Origin: Cystobasidiopsis lactophilus
Lineage: Eukaryota > Basidiomycota > Agaricostilbomycetes > Agaricostilbales > Chionosphaeraceae
Reading direction: 5' to 3'
Assembly (NCBI GenBank): GCA_001599975.1
Contig: BCIO01000005.1
Span: 186,001-250,000 of the forward strand
DNA length: 64,000 nucleotides
Part shown: positions 34,903 through 45,974 of the stretch, piece by piece
Position numbering within the stretch: the first letter of the stretch is position 1
How the letters are laid out: every line of letters begins with the position of its first letter
Notes under the pieces: model-generated
Databases searched by the model: none
Seen by the model: the letters and a program-made list of their open reading frames with translations, nothing else
What the model was told of the DNA's origin: nothing
Made by a program: the position numbers and the translations under genes

Positions 34903-35129
34903 AGCTGCTCTGGCTCTTCCACATATGGGCCCCTTTAGAATTGTTTGTTGGGAATGGGCATCTTAATTTTACGAGTTACGGGAAAGAGTGATAGATTACA
35001 AGGGCTGAAATCTCTAAAAGAATGAATGCATGGAGAACATCTCTGGCTCTGCGAATACATTTCTTGACGGCCATGGTTGAGCTGTCCGCCATGCTGAAGA
35101 CTGCACAGTAGTCCTGTTCCTCTGTGAGC

Positions 35130-36351
35130 TCAGAGGCTGGCATAGACAAGATATCTGTGAGGAGTAATGACAACAGAAGTTAGGCAGGGCGTCTGAAGGA
35201 GGGACAACCTCGCTCACCCCTTGTCTGCAATGAGGTTTCTATCCTTGTGAATAATGGTGTACTGCGTCATTATTGCCAAGCTGAGTTTGCACGAATTAAC
35301 TGTCGGGGACAACAAGCGCACCTTCAGGACCCATCGGGCTTTTAGTGCTTGGTAGTGATCCCTTATCGGGGGCGGAAGGCGAGGCTGGAATTGCGCTAAT
35401 AAAGAGACGAAAGTGCTTCTAGTTAAGAGGTCTGTTCGTGGTGCCCCAAGCTCGGTGAGCCACACTTCGAGATTGGTGGCTAAAATAAGAGGGGAAAAGA
35501 CGAACTGGACAGATCGGAATGAATGTAGAGCTCCAGCTCTTGCTCCTTGGCGTACGAGGCCAGCTCTGGCGAAACGGTGCAGCAGTCGCGGATGTTGATG
35601 TGGTTGACCTTGGGTTTCGGCACAGAGGGCGGTAACGCCGCATTAAAGGCTTTTAGCCGATCCAGCGAGAATTCGGACACGCCCATCTTGCGTATTGCTG
35701 AGGACTGCGCGATGGCCTGTGCATTGGAAACCGATACCTCACATGAGCCGGAGTTTGCCAACATGTAGTGGGAGACAGGCAACGCACAGAGTAGACGGTC
35801 TTGGTGCGCTCGATGAACGCTGAATCGTCCGCGGTCGGCGGCGGCTGGTCAAAGATGCAGTTGGGCACTTGTAGGATGAACGTGTCCACTTGGGCCAGGC
35901 CAATCGTCGCCGTCAGCCTCTTGAGCGCTTCGATGGCCCACGCCGGGTCCAGCTCTGCCTCTGGCGCCTTCCCTGCCGTCGCTCCCGCACCCGCGTCCGC
36001 TGAGGATGTTGCCGGCGTGGACAAGTACCAGAACTTGACAGTGACGTCGAGCGAGTCCCGGTCGGCGGCTTGGAGCTCTGCTAGCGGCACATCGTTCTCC
36101 GTTGGGTCCGGGATGTACAGCCAGCCGCCCTCCTGGCTCCAGCTCTCCTCTTGGTCTTCTTCGTGCAAGTGGCCGTTGGTGGCAGCGCCAGAAGCAGGGG
36201 CAGGGGCGGCAGCAGCCAAGGCGTGGTCCAGCAAGCCAGAAATGGAGAGGATGAGCTCAGAGTTAGTCGCCTTGCCGGTCACTTTGGACGCCGGCACGAC
36301 GCCGCTCTTCAAAATGGAGCTCGCAGTCAACAGGACGCCTTGGATGGCCAT
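35130..36351 (-). CDS. glutamate-cysteine ligase modifier subunit (GCLM-like)
   Basis: Aldo/keto-reductase-fold regulatory partner of glutamate-cysteine ligase, the first enzyme of glutathione synthesis. Exon 1 (36351 down to about 35793) encodes MAIQGVLLTASSILKSGVVP through AWAIEALKRLTATIGLAQVD, TFILQVPN and FIERTKTVYS. A 75-base intron joins to AIAQSSAIRKMGVSEFSLDR, then PKPKVNHINIRDCCTVSPEL and ASYAKEQELELYIHSD, which matches the GCLM block 'VNQVNLxxCCxVPPxLxxYAKxxxIELLTHSD'. The end reads LKARWVLK-YTIIHKDRNLIADKG-YLVYASL after two more introns, ending at 35130. An Ala/Pro-rich insert (residues ~43-60) and a second loop near residue 120 are longer than in animal GCLM. The junction after LYIHSD (a ~41-base intron) is uncertain. 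Convergent with FAS2. Confidence 0.83.
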
Positions 36352-38055
36352 TGCTAAAGTCGTCTGATGCTGGGTCGGACCAAGAGGCTGCAGCGCGGCT
36401 CCGCTCGCCTAAATTTCTGGTGGCCACTCTTGGTCATGAACCATGATCTGTTGGCAATCACAGTGTCTCTTGGTCGCCTGGAAGTTGTATGAGGATGCTG
36501 GACGCTCTTGGTTGCTTGCCTGCGGTTGTCTCTGCGTCGCCACCTGCTCGTCTCAAGTCATCGCTCACTAGCTGCCTCCGTCCTTCCGCGTTCTGTGTCT
36601 ATCCCTGACGGCTGCTCGCATGTCGTCCACCGTGTCTGTGCTTCCTGGGATTCTGTCTGCGAGGGTCCGCGCATGTGGCTGTGCTTTTGGCCCTTATGCA
36701 TGCAGAAACTCCGCTCAGGCTTTCTCTTGCGATTGCTGCGACGGAGACAAAGTCTAGATATGGGGTCCAATAAGATGGCTTGCAAGACGGCCTTCCCTCG
36801 TGGAGAAGATGTCTAAGGGCGATGGGGTTCCCGTCGTGGCTGCTGAGCCCCGTCGTTTTGTCCAAGCCCCTTCGGTTGGTGCCTCTTGGCAGGGGAGTCA
36901 ATAGGGCGATATCCAACTGGACTACTAACTCAAGACGATTAGACGATTATAAGTCATGTCAGTGGTATCAGGGAACGCGCTTACGAGGCGGTGCCTTGCT
37001 CCTTTTTGTAAGCCTCGTCGAGTAGTTCTCTCTGGGCAAGGCGGCAGCGATAGTGCGGCTTCATCATACCGTTCAAACGATCATCGGGGATTCCAAGGCG
37101 GCTCAGCCTATTCGCCTCGGCGACGACCCAGTCGTCATCTGGTTGGGTCGGACTCGGCGGTCCCCTGTGATCTCCGTAGAGTCAGATCATCAAACAGACC
37201 CGACTGCGATGCGTACGCACTGGAAAAGGTCGGCCCTCTTCAGGGGCAAAAAGCGTCGGCCCTGCAGATTGACCGGAGGAGCTCTCTTCGCGGGCTCAAC
37301 TTTCGGCAGAGCGCCCTTCGGGGGCTCAACTTTCGGCAGAGCCCCTCCCAAGGCCCCGAGGTTGGCAAAAGGATCTTCGGCGCCTTGCATCGTTGTATTC
37401 CTTGCGAGTCGTGGAGATGGCCCGAGAATGGTGGCAAATGGCAACAGTGAGGGTGGCCGACTTCAGAGGGACCGTACGACGAGATCAGTCTCCAACGTGA
37501 TGGATAGAGACCAACCCTAGACCCGAGCGAGGTCAAATGCGCTTTTACAGCGCCACTCTCTTCCGACCTCACTTCTGGTTGGTGGCGAGAGTCACCCTCG
37601 CGCACGTATTGAATAGCGTGGTCCGACAGCCAGCATCACCTTTTTCATTCCTTTGCGCTCATAAATCTTGCTCGTACGTCCAGTTTAACTCGGAGCAGCC
37701 TCTGGGTCGCAGAGCCACTACACGCATGCTGTTTTCGAGCCGGTGATGGGCCGTTTCGGTTAACGCCTGGTAAGCCTTGCCAATAGCTATGGTAGTAGTA
37801 CACTCGCTTTGGAACAAGCACAAAGTTGTCGCGATCTACTATCCTTTTCGATTACAGGTCTTGGTGGCAAATGGCGTTTGGAGAAAAGGCAACTACTTTG
37901 AGCTTGCATTTTTCCGTATCGCACTTGCAATGTCCTTGCTGTACCTGCAACGAGCTCGGGGCCGTCAATGTTGACCACATCTCGGGCGAGCTCGTAAAGA
38001 TGCAAAATTTACCCCGCCGTCAAACTTCTCTTCACGAACGCCAAAAAGCCATGAA
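36352..38055. other. long intergenic region with 30-base tandem repeat
   Basis: About 1.7 kb without a convincing gene. At 37292-37342 a 30-base unit is present twice (shared core GGGCTCAACTTTCGGCAGAG); on the minus strand it would encode GALPKVEPPK-GALPKVEPAK within an 84-codon frame (37444-37190) that starts MPFATILGP. This could be a small exon of an unrecognised protein or simply a repeat. A 15-base word GACGATTAGACGATT at 36934-36948 recurs at 62192-62206. Confidence 0.35.
37292..37342. repeat. two-copy tandem repeat, 30-base period
   Basis: GGGCTCAACTTTCGGCAGAG occurs at 37292 and again at 37322, with similar sequence between. The period is a multiple of three, so a minus-strand frame reads through it as a repeated ten-residue unit. 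Confidence 0.75.
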
Positions 38056-38059
38056 ATGA
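38051..38059 (+). promoter_or_regulatory. minimal upstream ORF overlapping the BioF start
   Basis: The bases ATGAAATGA give a two-codon upstream ORF (Met-Lys-stop) whose TGA overlaps the ATG of the BioF frame at 38056. A scanning ribosome meets this ATG first, so the biotin gene would depend on leaky scanning or immediate reinitiation. This is read directly from sequence; a regulatory effect is inference and requires that transcription starts upstream of 38051. Confidence 0.5.
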
Positions 38060-39471
38060 GCAACCTAGACTCTCGCCTCCAAAAGGCGCTAGACCAGAGG
38101 CGCCAACAGACCAGGCTGCGGTCTCTGACTCTGCCCGACGAATCTTTGATCGATCTCTCCTCTAATTCTTACCTCTCCTTGCATCTCAACCCTCAGCTTC
38201 GCCAATCGTTCTTGGACTCACTCAATAGTACAAAGCAACCTTTTGGCCCAGCTTCCTCGAGACTGCTTGATGGCACGACCAGGGAGCATTGCGAACTGGA
38301 AAGCCGCCTCTGCCAAGACTTCAACTCTCCGGCCGCCTTGCTTTTCAGCTCTGGCTTTGATGCCAATGCTTCCATCTTCTCCGTTCTACCGGGCGAACTG
38401 GACGTCGTGATCTACGATGAACTCATTCATGCATCGGTGGGTTGTTCCCTCCACGAAAACTTTGATTCGGACCTCAAAAGTTACCCAGGTCCACGAAGGA
38501 ATGCGCATGTCTCGATGTCGTTCTAAGCTGTCTTTCAAGCATAACGACGTCTCGGACTTGCGAAAGGTGTTGAAGCAAGTGTATTCGCACTCCGCCACCG
38601 GTCAAGGGCGAAGTGGAAGGACTTGCTTTGTGGCATGCGAAACGCTCTACAGCATGGACGGGGACCTCTGCGATCTGAATTCGGTTTTAAAAGAGCTTGA
38701 GCAGTGGGACGAGTGCTATTTGATTCTGGATGAGGTGGGCTTTTTCTGGCGCACTTGAAAAGTTGCCAGAGCCTGACTTTTGTTTGCGCTAGGCCCACTC
38801 CACTGGTGTCTACGGCGAAGGGAAAGGGTTAGCTTTTCACTTGGGTGTTCAAAATCACCCCAGGTTGCTCGTCCGGTTGTACACTTTTGGCAAGGCTTTG
38901 GCTTGTACTGGCGGTGGGTCCATTTCTGTTACTTCAGAGGTTGCGTTCCTCCTCTTGAACTCATGCCAATGCAGCCGCCGTGTTGTGCAGCGACTTGATC
39001 CGGCATTACCTGATTAACTACTCGCGGCCTTTCATTTATTCGACAGCGATGTCGCGATTGAACGTGCTGGCCATGTCCTCCGCATTGGACGCCGCCTTAT
39101 CACCCTCTTTAAACTCATCTAGACAACATCTCCTAGACCTCGCATCATTCGCAGTGACCCAGCTTCGGACCGTCCTGCCTTCGAAATTTGCCACTTTGCC
39201 TCCGGCTCTCCTCCAACATCAACATGGAAAACTTCAAAGCCCAATCATTCCAATCTTGACGGCCGTACCTCGTGATCTATCAGCGCACCTCAAAAGCCGA
39301 GGCTTTTTGGCTAGACCGATCGCCTATCCCACCGTGCCGAAGGGTCAAGAGCGCATTCGGGTATGCTTGCATGTGGAGAATACAGAGCAGCAAGTAGTTG
39401 GGTTGGTCGATGGGCTGAAGGAGTGGCTAGACATTCAACAGCAAAAGTCTGCGCGGGTCGCAAAGCTTTAA
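38056..39471 (+). CDS. 8-amino-7-oxononanoate synthase-like (BioF), biotin synthesis
   Basis: PLP enzyme of the alpha-oxoamine synthase family; in biotin synthesis it condenses pimeloyl thioester with alanine. Exon 1 (38056-38436) encodes IDLSSNSYLSLHLNPQLR, FGPASSRLLDGTTREHCELE (the GxGSxRxxxGxxxxHxxLE block) and IYDELIHAS. Later exons give VHEGMRMSRC, FKHNDVSDL, LILDEAHSTGVYGEGKG and LYTFGKALACTGAAV, where Lys in TFGKA is the PLP Schiff-base residue, then NYSRPFIYSTAM and a C-terminal RIRVCLHVENT. At least four introns; the one at 38437-38488 removes the frame break after HAS. The convergent BioD-BioA gene 47 bases away supports a biotin role over other alpha-oxoamine synthases. Confidence 0.87.
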
Positions 39472-39518
39472 CGCTTCTGCAAAGTGACGAGGGCATCACG
39501 GCAGGGCTATGAATTACA

Positions 39519-42203
39519 CTACGAGCGCTTGCTAATAACCGTGTACAATGCGCTCTCTAGCGCTCGAAGGGTGGGGGAAGGAGTGTCGAGAGAGGACATG
39601 AGATAGAGGACGTCGCCCAACGTCCGCCCGTGCAAACTCATCTTGCTGTCGTTCCAAAGCTGCTCCTTGACCTCAAGAAGCACGTCCATGGCTATTGATG
39701 CTTGGTAGCCTGTGAATCAGAATCAGAATCAGAGAGAGATTGGTTGTGGGAGAAGCCTCCACTGACCCGTCAGACCTTCTGGCGTGTGAAGCTGAACAGC
39801 CAAAACCGTGCCCATAGCCATAGCGCCTTTGACTGCTGGTAACGACGACAGATCGTTCACCACTTGTTGCTTCCACAGGCTCCAGGCCGCTGGTGCAGCT
39901 TTACCGGCCGACCAATCCTTTTGCGCTTCGCTCCAATCCAATTGCTCAATCAGCTCGAGCGACTTGTTGGCAATGGCACACCCTATCGGGTAGGCCGTGT
40001 AACTGTGGCCGTGCAAGAGAGCTTCGATCTTCTTGTCGCCCAAGAACGCTTCGAATGATGCGTCGGAAGCCAAAGTGACGGCCATAGGCACCAAGCCGCC
40101 AGTAAGGATTTTGGCGAAGCAGGCCACGTCTGGGTGGCACCCGAGCAGGTGAGAGGAAGAAAGCGGGCCGATTCGGTGCAGGCCGGAAAACACCTCATCG
40201 AATACGATGGGCAACCCGGACCATTTGGTGGCAGCCGGAGAAGCCGAGGAAGTCGGGCTAAGGAGCTGAGTAGCTTCGGGAGAGCGAACAGTGTCAACCA
40301 ACAGGCGCTGGAACAGCGGGTCGACAAAAATCATGCCGCCTGCGCCCATCACGCCGGGCTCAAGCACTACCGCGCCAAAGGTCAAAGGGTTGTCTGACTC
40401 TCTGTTTCTCTTGAGGGTTTCCAGGATGTGCGTTTTGTAGAGGGTGGCAAGAGGGGAGTCTAGGCGGGCTTCCACGGCGTAGACGTCTGAAAGGTGGCCA
40501 AAGTCGAACGTCTGCTGTTGGGCCCACTGTTGGCCTTCTAGCTCGACGACCGGCTTGCCCTGGCGGATTTGGACATAAGGCGGGTCGAACCAGTAGCCTC
40601 GCCCACGATGCCATTCGACCGACTTGCTGTACACGCTCGCTTCAGCTGCGTCCATCGCTCCGATCGTGTCACCGTGGTAGCTGCCCTTCAGACCGAGAAT
40701 CGCCAAGTTTTGCCTTTGCTCCCCTTTTAAGTCGTGCTTCTTGGAGAAAGCTCGAAGGGCCATCTTGAGAGCGACCTCCATGCCTGTCGAGCCGTCATCC
40801 GTGAAAAAAGCCCTCGACGCCCAGCCTTTGCCGACAGTGGTGATCAAGCGCTCGGCGAGGTCAAGGGCAGGCGCGCTGGTGGCTGTTGGAAAGATGACGT
40901 GTCCATACCGACCCGAAGCCTGGGCCGCTGCCAGAGTTAGCTCGGTCGAAGCGTGGCCCAAGCACTGAGTCCACCACGAAGCCGAGCCGTCAAAGCTGTG
41001 CCGTATCAAAGAGGTCGAAGGGTCCGAGTCAGAGTGGAAGGTGTAGAACGAATCTCGGTGCGCCGAGTCGATGACGGTCACGTCCGAGTCTTTCTTGGTG
41101 TGCGTGTGCTGGTGGAAAGGCCACCAAAGCAGCTCCCTTGCTTTTGCAGGCGCGGACTCCAGCTCTCCCAGCCTCTTCACGTGGCTCTGCTGCAAAGCCT
41201 GGACCAGAGCTGGGAGCTCCTCTTGCTTCTCGCAGATTTGCTGGTAGTAGTTGTGCATTTGAAAGGCGTCCTCTTCAGCAGACATGCCCTGTGACTTATT
41301 GGGCGGGGGAGGGACGACAGCGAAAGCTGGGACCTTGGTGGCAAAGTGCTCTTGGAGGTACTTCCAGTTCTCGTAGTAGTCTTCCCGAAAGCACAGGATG
41401 GCCTCGACGTCATAGCCTCGGAGCAGGAGAGACTCGTACGCTGAAATGGTGGTGGAGATGCCGCCTAGTGCTGGGGAGGCGACGAGGATGGTAGGGAGGC
41501 GGAGAGGGCGGAAGGCTTCGGCTTGGGAGGTGCCGCTTAAAGTTGGGCTGTGGACGCCTGTCGCTCGCTTGGGCCAAGATCGATGTGCACCAGCAGTGAA
41601 TTAGACCTACCTCCAGCGGTCTCGACGAACGCAGACTGCGCTACGCCCTCTCGCGCTTGGGCATCTAAAAAGTCTTGAATGGCATTTGCAAAAGTCGCAT
41701 CGGACGGCGGCTGTTCCTGACATCGTCGGCAGCGATTCCTTTGAAGTGAGTTAGAGGACATCACGGACCTGAGGTGTTGAGTCTGGGGAGTCCCGCTGGA
41801 TGGCGAGGTGCGGGCTGACTGGTGTTTGAAAGCGAAACAAACAAGTCGTCGACAGCTTGGCCTGCGAGTCTTTCGGCCTTGCGAATTTGGCCACATGTCT
41901 TTGTCCCACTCTAATGAGCTCTCTGGTACTCAAAGCAAGATAGAAAGGAGAAGGGAAATTCACCCATCGTCGCCGCCTTCTTCCAAATTGCCAGTGCCAA
42001 CCGGTTTGAGGTAAGCGACGTTCTCCTTCGCCGCGAGCGCCGTCCGACACAAGGCGGTCGAGAACACCGTCTTCCCTACTTCCGTGTTCGCCCCAAAGAT
42101 TTGCTGCGTCGGTCACCGGTCAGCTTTCCTTTCCCCGGATCCAAAAAATTTGGAAGAGCGAGAGGGTCAAGCGTACGGCCACTCGGAGGTTGCGATACAG
42201 CAT
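39519..42203 (-). CDS. bifunctional dethiobiotin synthetase / DAPA aminotransferase (BioD-BioA)
   Basis: Fused enzyme for the two middle steps of biotin synthesis, as in the fungal bioDA and plant BIO3-BIO1 genes, probably mitochondrial in plants but location here unknown. Start MLYRNLRVA (42203) joins across an intron to QIFGANTEVGKTVFSTALCR, the BioD P-loop, then AYLKPVGTGNLEEGGDDG. The BioA part (41285 down) reads LLWWPFHQHT, SWWTQCLGHAS, FFTDDGSTGMEVALKMALRA, GLKGSYHGDTIGAMDA, VVLEPGVMGAGGM, PIVFDEVFSGLHRIG and the PLP lysine in ACFAKILTGGLVPMAVTLAS. A last intron (39766-39698 region) joins PEGLTG to YQASIAMDVLLEVKEQLW and SLHGRTLGDVLYLM, ending ISKRS. Domain order BioD then BioA is the usual eukaryotic one. 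BioB was not found here. Confidence 0.92.
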
Positions 42204-42504
42204 TATGGTACTTTTGTAATGGTGAGATTAGTCGTGAGTGAATGCAGGGATTAGAGAAGCAATGCAAGGGAGACTGTGAACATAAGATTGGTGGTTGGAC
42301 GAGTCGAAGGCTCGGCACACGACCTGTCGTCTTCCGCAGTCTCGATCATGGTTTCTGGTGGTTCTCAATACACCAAGGATGCGAGGACAGGGGACGAGGA
42401 CAAGTCGGAAGCCCTCGCAGGGGACTAAATAGGGAAAATGCAACGAGAGCGCCTCAGTCAAAATATACACCGAATCCATCCACCAAGCTCTATCGTGGAG
42501 GGCA

Positions 42505-43240
42505 TTTCACTTCCTAGCTGCCACCTTCGGTTCCCACGCGATGTACTTGGGGATGGTGGTCGAGTAGGGGCGGTAGGCGCCCCGGGTGCCGGTGATGTTC
42601 TCGTGGAATTTCTGTGCGGAGGCCGCAAGTCAGACGAAGCAAGGGATACGCCTGAAAGACAGAGCAGCTCCTCACCGATTGCCACTTTTGCTTGGAATCG
42701 ATCATGACTTGATCCACGATGGGCGGATCTTGGCGGATGCTGAAACGTTTGCGCGCTGGCATTAGCCCTGATCGAGACCCATGGCTAAGGGAGCAGCGGC
42801 AACGCACTGCGCTAGCCAGGAATGCCACTCGGGCGGCACCTGCGAGGCGTTAAAGTCGTGCTGCACAAACTCGACCCAGCGATGCCGCAGAGGGATCTCG
42901 TCCAAGTTCTCCCAGTATCTGTGTTGCCAAGCCCTACCCATCAGAAACCAGTCACTGATGTCAGTAAGGGACGTAACGCACCTGTTGCCAAAACTGTGCA
43001 TGGACCGGAAGTGGTGAGCCACCAAACATCGGGCTTGGAAAATGGAGGACCGCCAAACGCACTCGTCCGTTCCTTTCAGCTCGCCGACCTTGGTTGTGCC
43101 GATGTACGACAGGTCTCGGAAGAACTGCTTGAAGCCTGTGAGGTCGCGCGTGCATCAGCTCAGCTGAAGGGCTAAAAGGGGCAGGCGAATGAGCGCTCAC
43201 CAGTTTGGCGGAGGTTGTTGAACAGCGCGATGAGCGACAT
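42505..43240 (-). CDS. NDUFA12: NADH dehydrogenase subunit NDUFA12 (B17.2)
   Basis: Accessory subunit of mitochondrial complex I. Exons join in phase: MSLIALFNNLRQTG, then FKQFFRDLSYIGTTKVGELK, GTDECVWR, then a four-codon exon FGNR, then YWENLDEIPLRHRWVEFVQH, DFNASQVPPEWHSWL, then HIRQDPPIVDQVMIDSKQKW and finally FHENITGTRGAYRPYSTTIP, KYIAWEPKVAARK. The blocks GNRYWEN, RWVE and VPPEWHxWL are diagnostic of the family. The micro-exon encoding FGNR (12 bases) is supported by phase on both sides and by family conservation. Presence of this gene implies a conventional rotenone-sensitive complex I. Confidence 0.92.
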
Positions 43241-45974
43241 CCTGCGCCTCTGCGTGCCCTTGGGACTACTGAGAAGGCGAGCTGGGGCCGCAACGAGCTG
43301 CAAAATTGGCTGGCGCGGCGCAAATAGCACTTGGAGGCCTTGAGCCTGCTGAGCTGTCACATGTAATCTGTCACATTGGACCAGTTGCGAAAGGTCTGCC
43401 GCTTCATCTGGCAAGGCGCAGTTTGTCGAGCATCGGCCGCCTGCGACCTGCAATTCGAGACACGCCCGCAGACTGGATCCGGGGCGCTCCGCTGGGCTGG
43501 GGGCGCCGCCAAGAGGGACAGCATGTTCAAAACAGAGGGATTGCCCAAAGTCAGCGACGAGTTCAATGGTGCGTCGCCTCGCTCCCCTTTAGACCTTCAC
43601 GCCTGGTCTCAACAAGCCCTTTGCAATGCACGGAATCGTCTGTCTTGATCCAGAAATGCTTCGCCGCCGTGGTTCGTCCTCCTCCCTCCGCTTAGACCTT
43701 CTGGAGAGAATATTATGCTCAAGCCTGGGGACAGCCAAGGAAGGATGGCTGGATCTTTGACATTGACAACAATGGCCTCAACCTGCCCATCCCAATCGTG
43801 ACCATCCGATGCGAGTATGGAGTCCCGAGCAATGAGGTAACGAACGACTTCTTCCAGCTGGCCAGATTCGTCGCCGCTCATTCGAGACCGATAGATCTAT
43901 TGCGGCTGCCCATGCCAAGTAATGGCTATTAAAGCAGCGCCTGATAAGCCCTGGTGAGCCCTTTCGCCCGATTCCAGCGCGACAGGCTCAGACCAGAAGA
44001 CGCGCGCAAAGGTACATCTCTTCCAGCTCTGACGTTCACCACGGGCACCAATCCAACTCTCAGCCTTCTCCATCCACCTCTACCGCCACTCCAAGAGCAG
44101 ACAAACCCTCCTCCGAGCCTCGAAAGCGCAAGCTCTCTGAGTCCACGCCTGCGCCCGCCGAAGGTGCGCCGGCCAAACGACCCAAGAAGCAAGCATCCAT
44201 CGGAAGCAGCTCAAAGACGAAGAAGTCGGCGGCCATCGAGGAGGGCGAGGGGGAGGACGGAGAGGCGTTCGTCAGCCTGGAAAGCCTGGAGTCGGCTACC
44301 ACCGCCTCGACAAGGAGCTCGACCGACTTTGATGCCGTGGCTGGCCTTGCCGACCTCCCGTCTGCTTATACACCCCCTAAAATGAGCAAGAAGGACAAGA
44401 AGAAGCAGGCGCGGTTGTCGGAAGAATCGGCTGGTGGCGAGCCGACTAAAAAGAAGAAGAAGAAGTCCCGCAAGGATTCCCTGAAGGCGGGATCTACAGC
44501 CACTCCAGAGCCGCCCATCGCTGAAGAGGAGGAGGAGCCAGCTGCCTCCACTTCGAAGCCTCGGGCCTCGACTTCTCGACTGCCGCCCGTGGGATTGCAG
44601 ACCCCTTCCCAAGCAGCCTCTCCCGCTCTGTCCTCTTCCAGCAGCCGTGATAGGGCGTCCCAAGTTCAGTCGGAGACAATGCGCAACATGCTGCGCGCTC
44701 AGTCTGCGCCGCCTGCGAAGTGGAGCCAGGCCACGCCGCCAGCTTTCGCGCCCGGCGGCGATTACTGGCTCATGGCTATGCACAAGTGGAAGATACCGCC
44801 TCCCGAAGCCCGACCACCGCCTGTCGCCAGGCCACAGAACGCCAGACCAAGCCAGGCTTCGATCACCCCTCAAGCTCGCCCACAGGCCACCATCATCGAC
44901 TCGCCCAGCCCTCTCACGTCTCCAGAGAACAGCCCTCCACTCCCTGCTAAGACTACTGCTCCTCTAGCTGGTCCCTCCGCTGCCCCGTTCTCCTCTGGTC
45001 CAATGCCACCAGGTCCGCCTTATCCTATTCTCCAAACAACCCTAATCCACGATGCTGAACAAGGAATCCGGATCGAAGTGGGCGTCAAACGTGTTGACAT
45101 AAATATCGACGACGAGATGCTGGCGTCGGCGGACAAGTCTCTCGACCATCCGGGGCAACAGCGCCAGGCCTCGCAGAAGTCCAGCTTCGGTCAGCTTGAC
45201 AAACAGGCGACGGCGCCGAGCACCACTTCTCGACCGCTACTGACGTCACCTGATGTCTCAGCGCCCAAAATGATGTACGACTTCAACCCCGATGGCTCGC
45301 TGCGACGGAAGACTCAAACTTCGCCGAGCAAACCGCCCGCGCCCGCGTCGCCCGCCGCTTCCACTTCTTCCGCTTCACGCGATCTATCTTCCCTTTTTGA
45401 CTCTGTCGAAGTACCTACCGCTTCGACCTCATCAGGTTCTACATCTCGAGCGCCGGACTCTGCCCAGCTTGACCGTCCATTCAGCGCTCCCGTGGCCGGT
45501 GCCCCAATTGTCACTGCTGCGCCGCCCAAGCCATCCCAGTCCACTTCTTCAAGCTCGTTTCCGCCCGCTCCAGAGTCGTTTCCAAGGCGCCCTTCTGTGC
45601 CCAGCGCCCCCACCGGGGCTCCGCCTCCCTCGCTTCCACCCAAATCCGCGCTCTCAGGAGCTCCGGCCGCTTCACACCAGCTCTCAAACAGTACACCAAG
45701 ACCTTCCAGTGGCCTCGCCAGCTCCACAAGCAGCGTTGGGCCGACCGATGCTCCTGTTCGCCCACCGACTTTTAATGCGCCGTGGGCGCCATCCCCTGAT
45801 CTCGATGACCTGCTCCGCGCAGAGATCGCACGCAGACCGCCCGTGTCGCTGCCAGCCGTTGGGGCAAGGATGCGGGCAGGCGAGAGGAAGTTCTTGGTCA
45901 GGGAGGTGGACCGCGAGAGTGAATTGGTCTTCCTTCGCGAGGACTTTGCTCTGTTATCCTCTTCCACTTCATAG
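43241..45974 (+). CDS. Ser/Pro-rich, probably nuclear hypothetical protein
   Basis: The 3' exon (at least 44000-45974) is a long disordered region with basic clusters that look like nuclear localisation signals (RKRKLSESTPAPAEG, AKRPKKQ, TKKKKKKSRK), then many Ser/Pro/Thr stretches and a more ordered end (LLRAEIARRPPVSLP, RKFLVREVDRESELVFLRED). Upstream, 43700-43930 encodes a folded-looking segment WREYYAQAWGQPRKDGWIFD, IDNNGLNLPIPIVTIRCEYG, which I do not recognise. A likely start is ATG 43523 (MFKTEGLPK), but the first introns could not be resolved: the shortest splice options would be only 24 bases. The span given is therefore approximate on the left. Function unknown. Confidence 0.55.
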
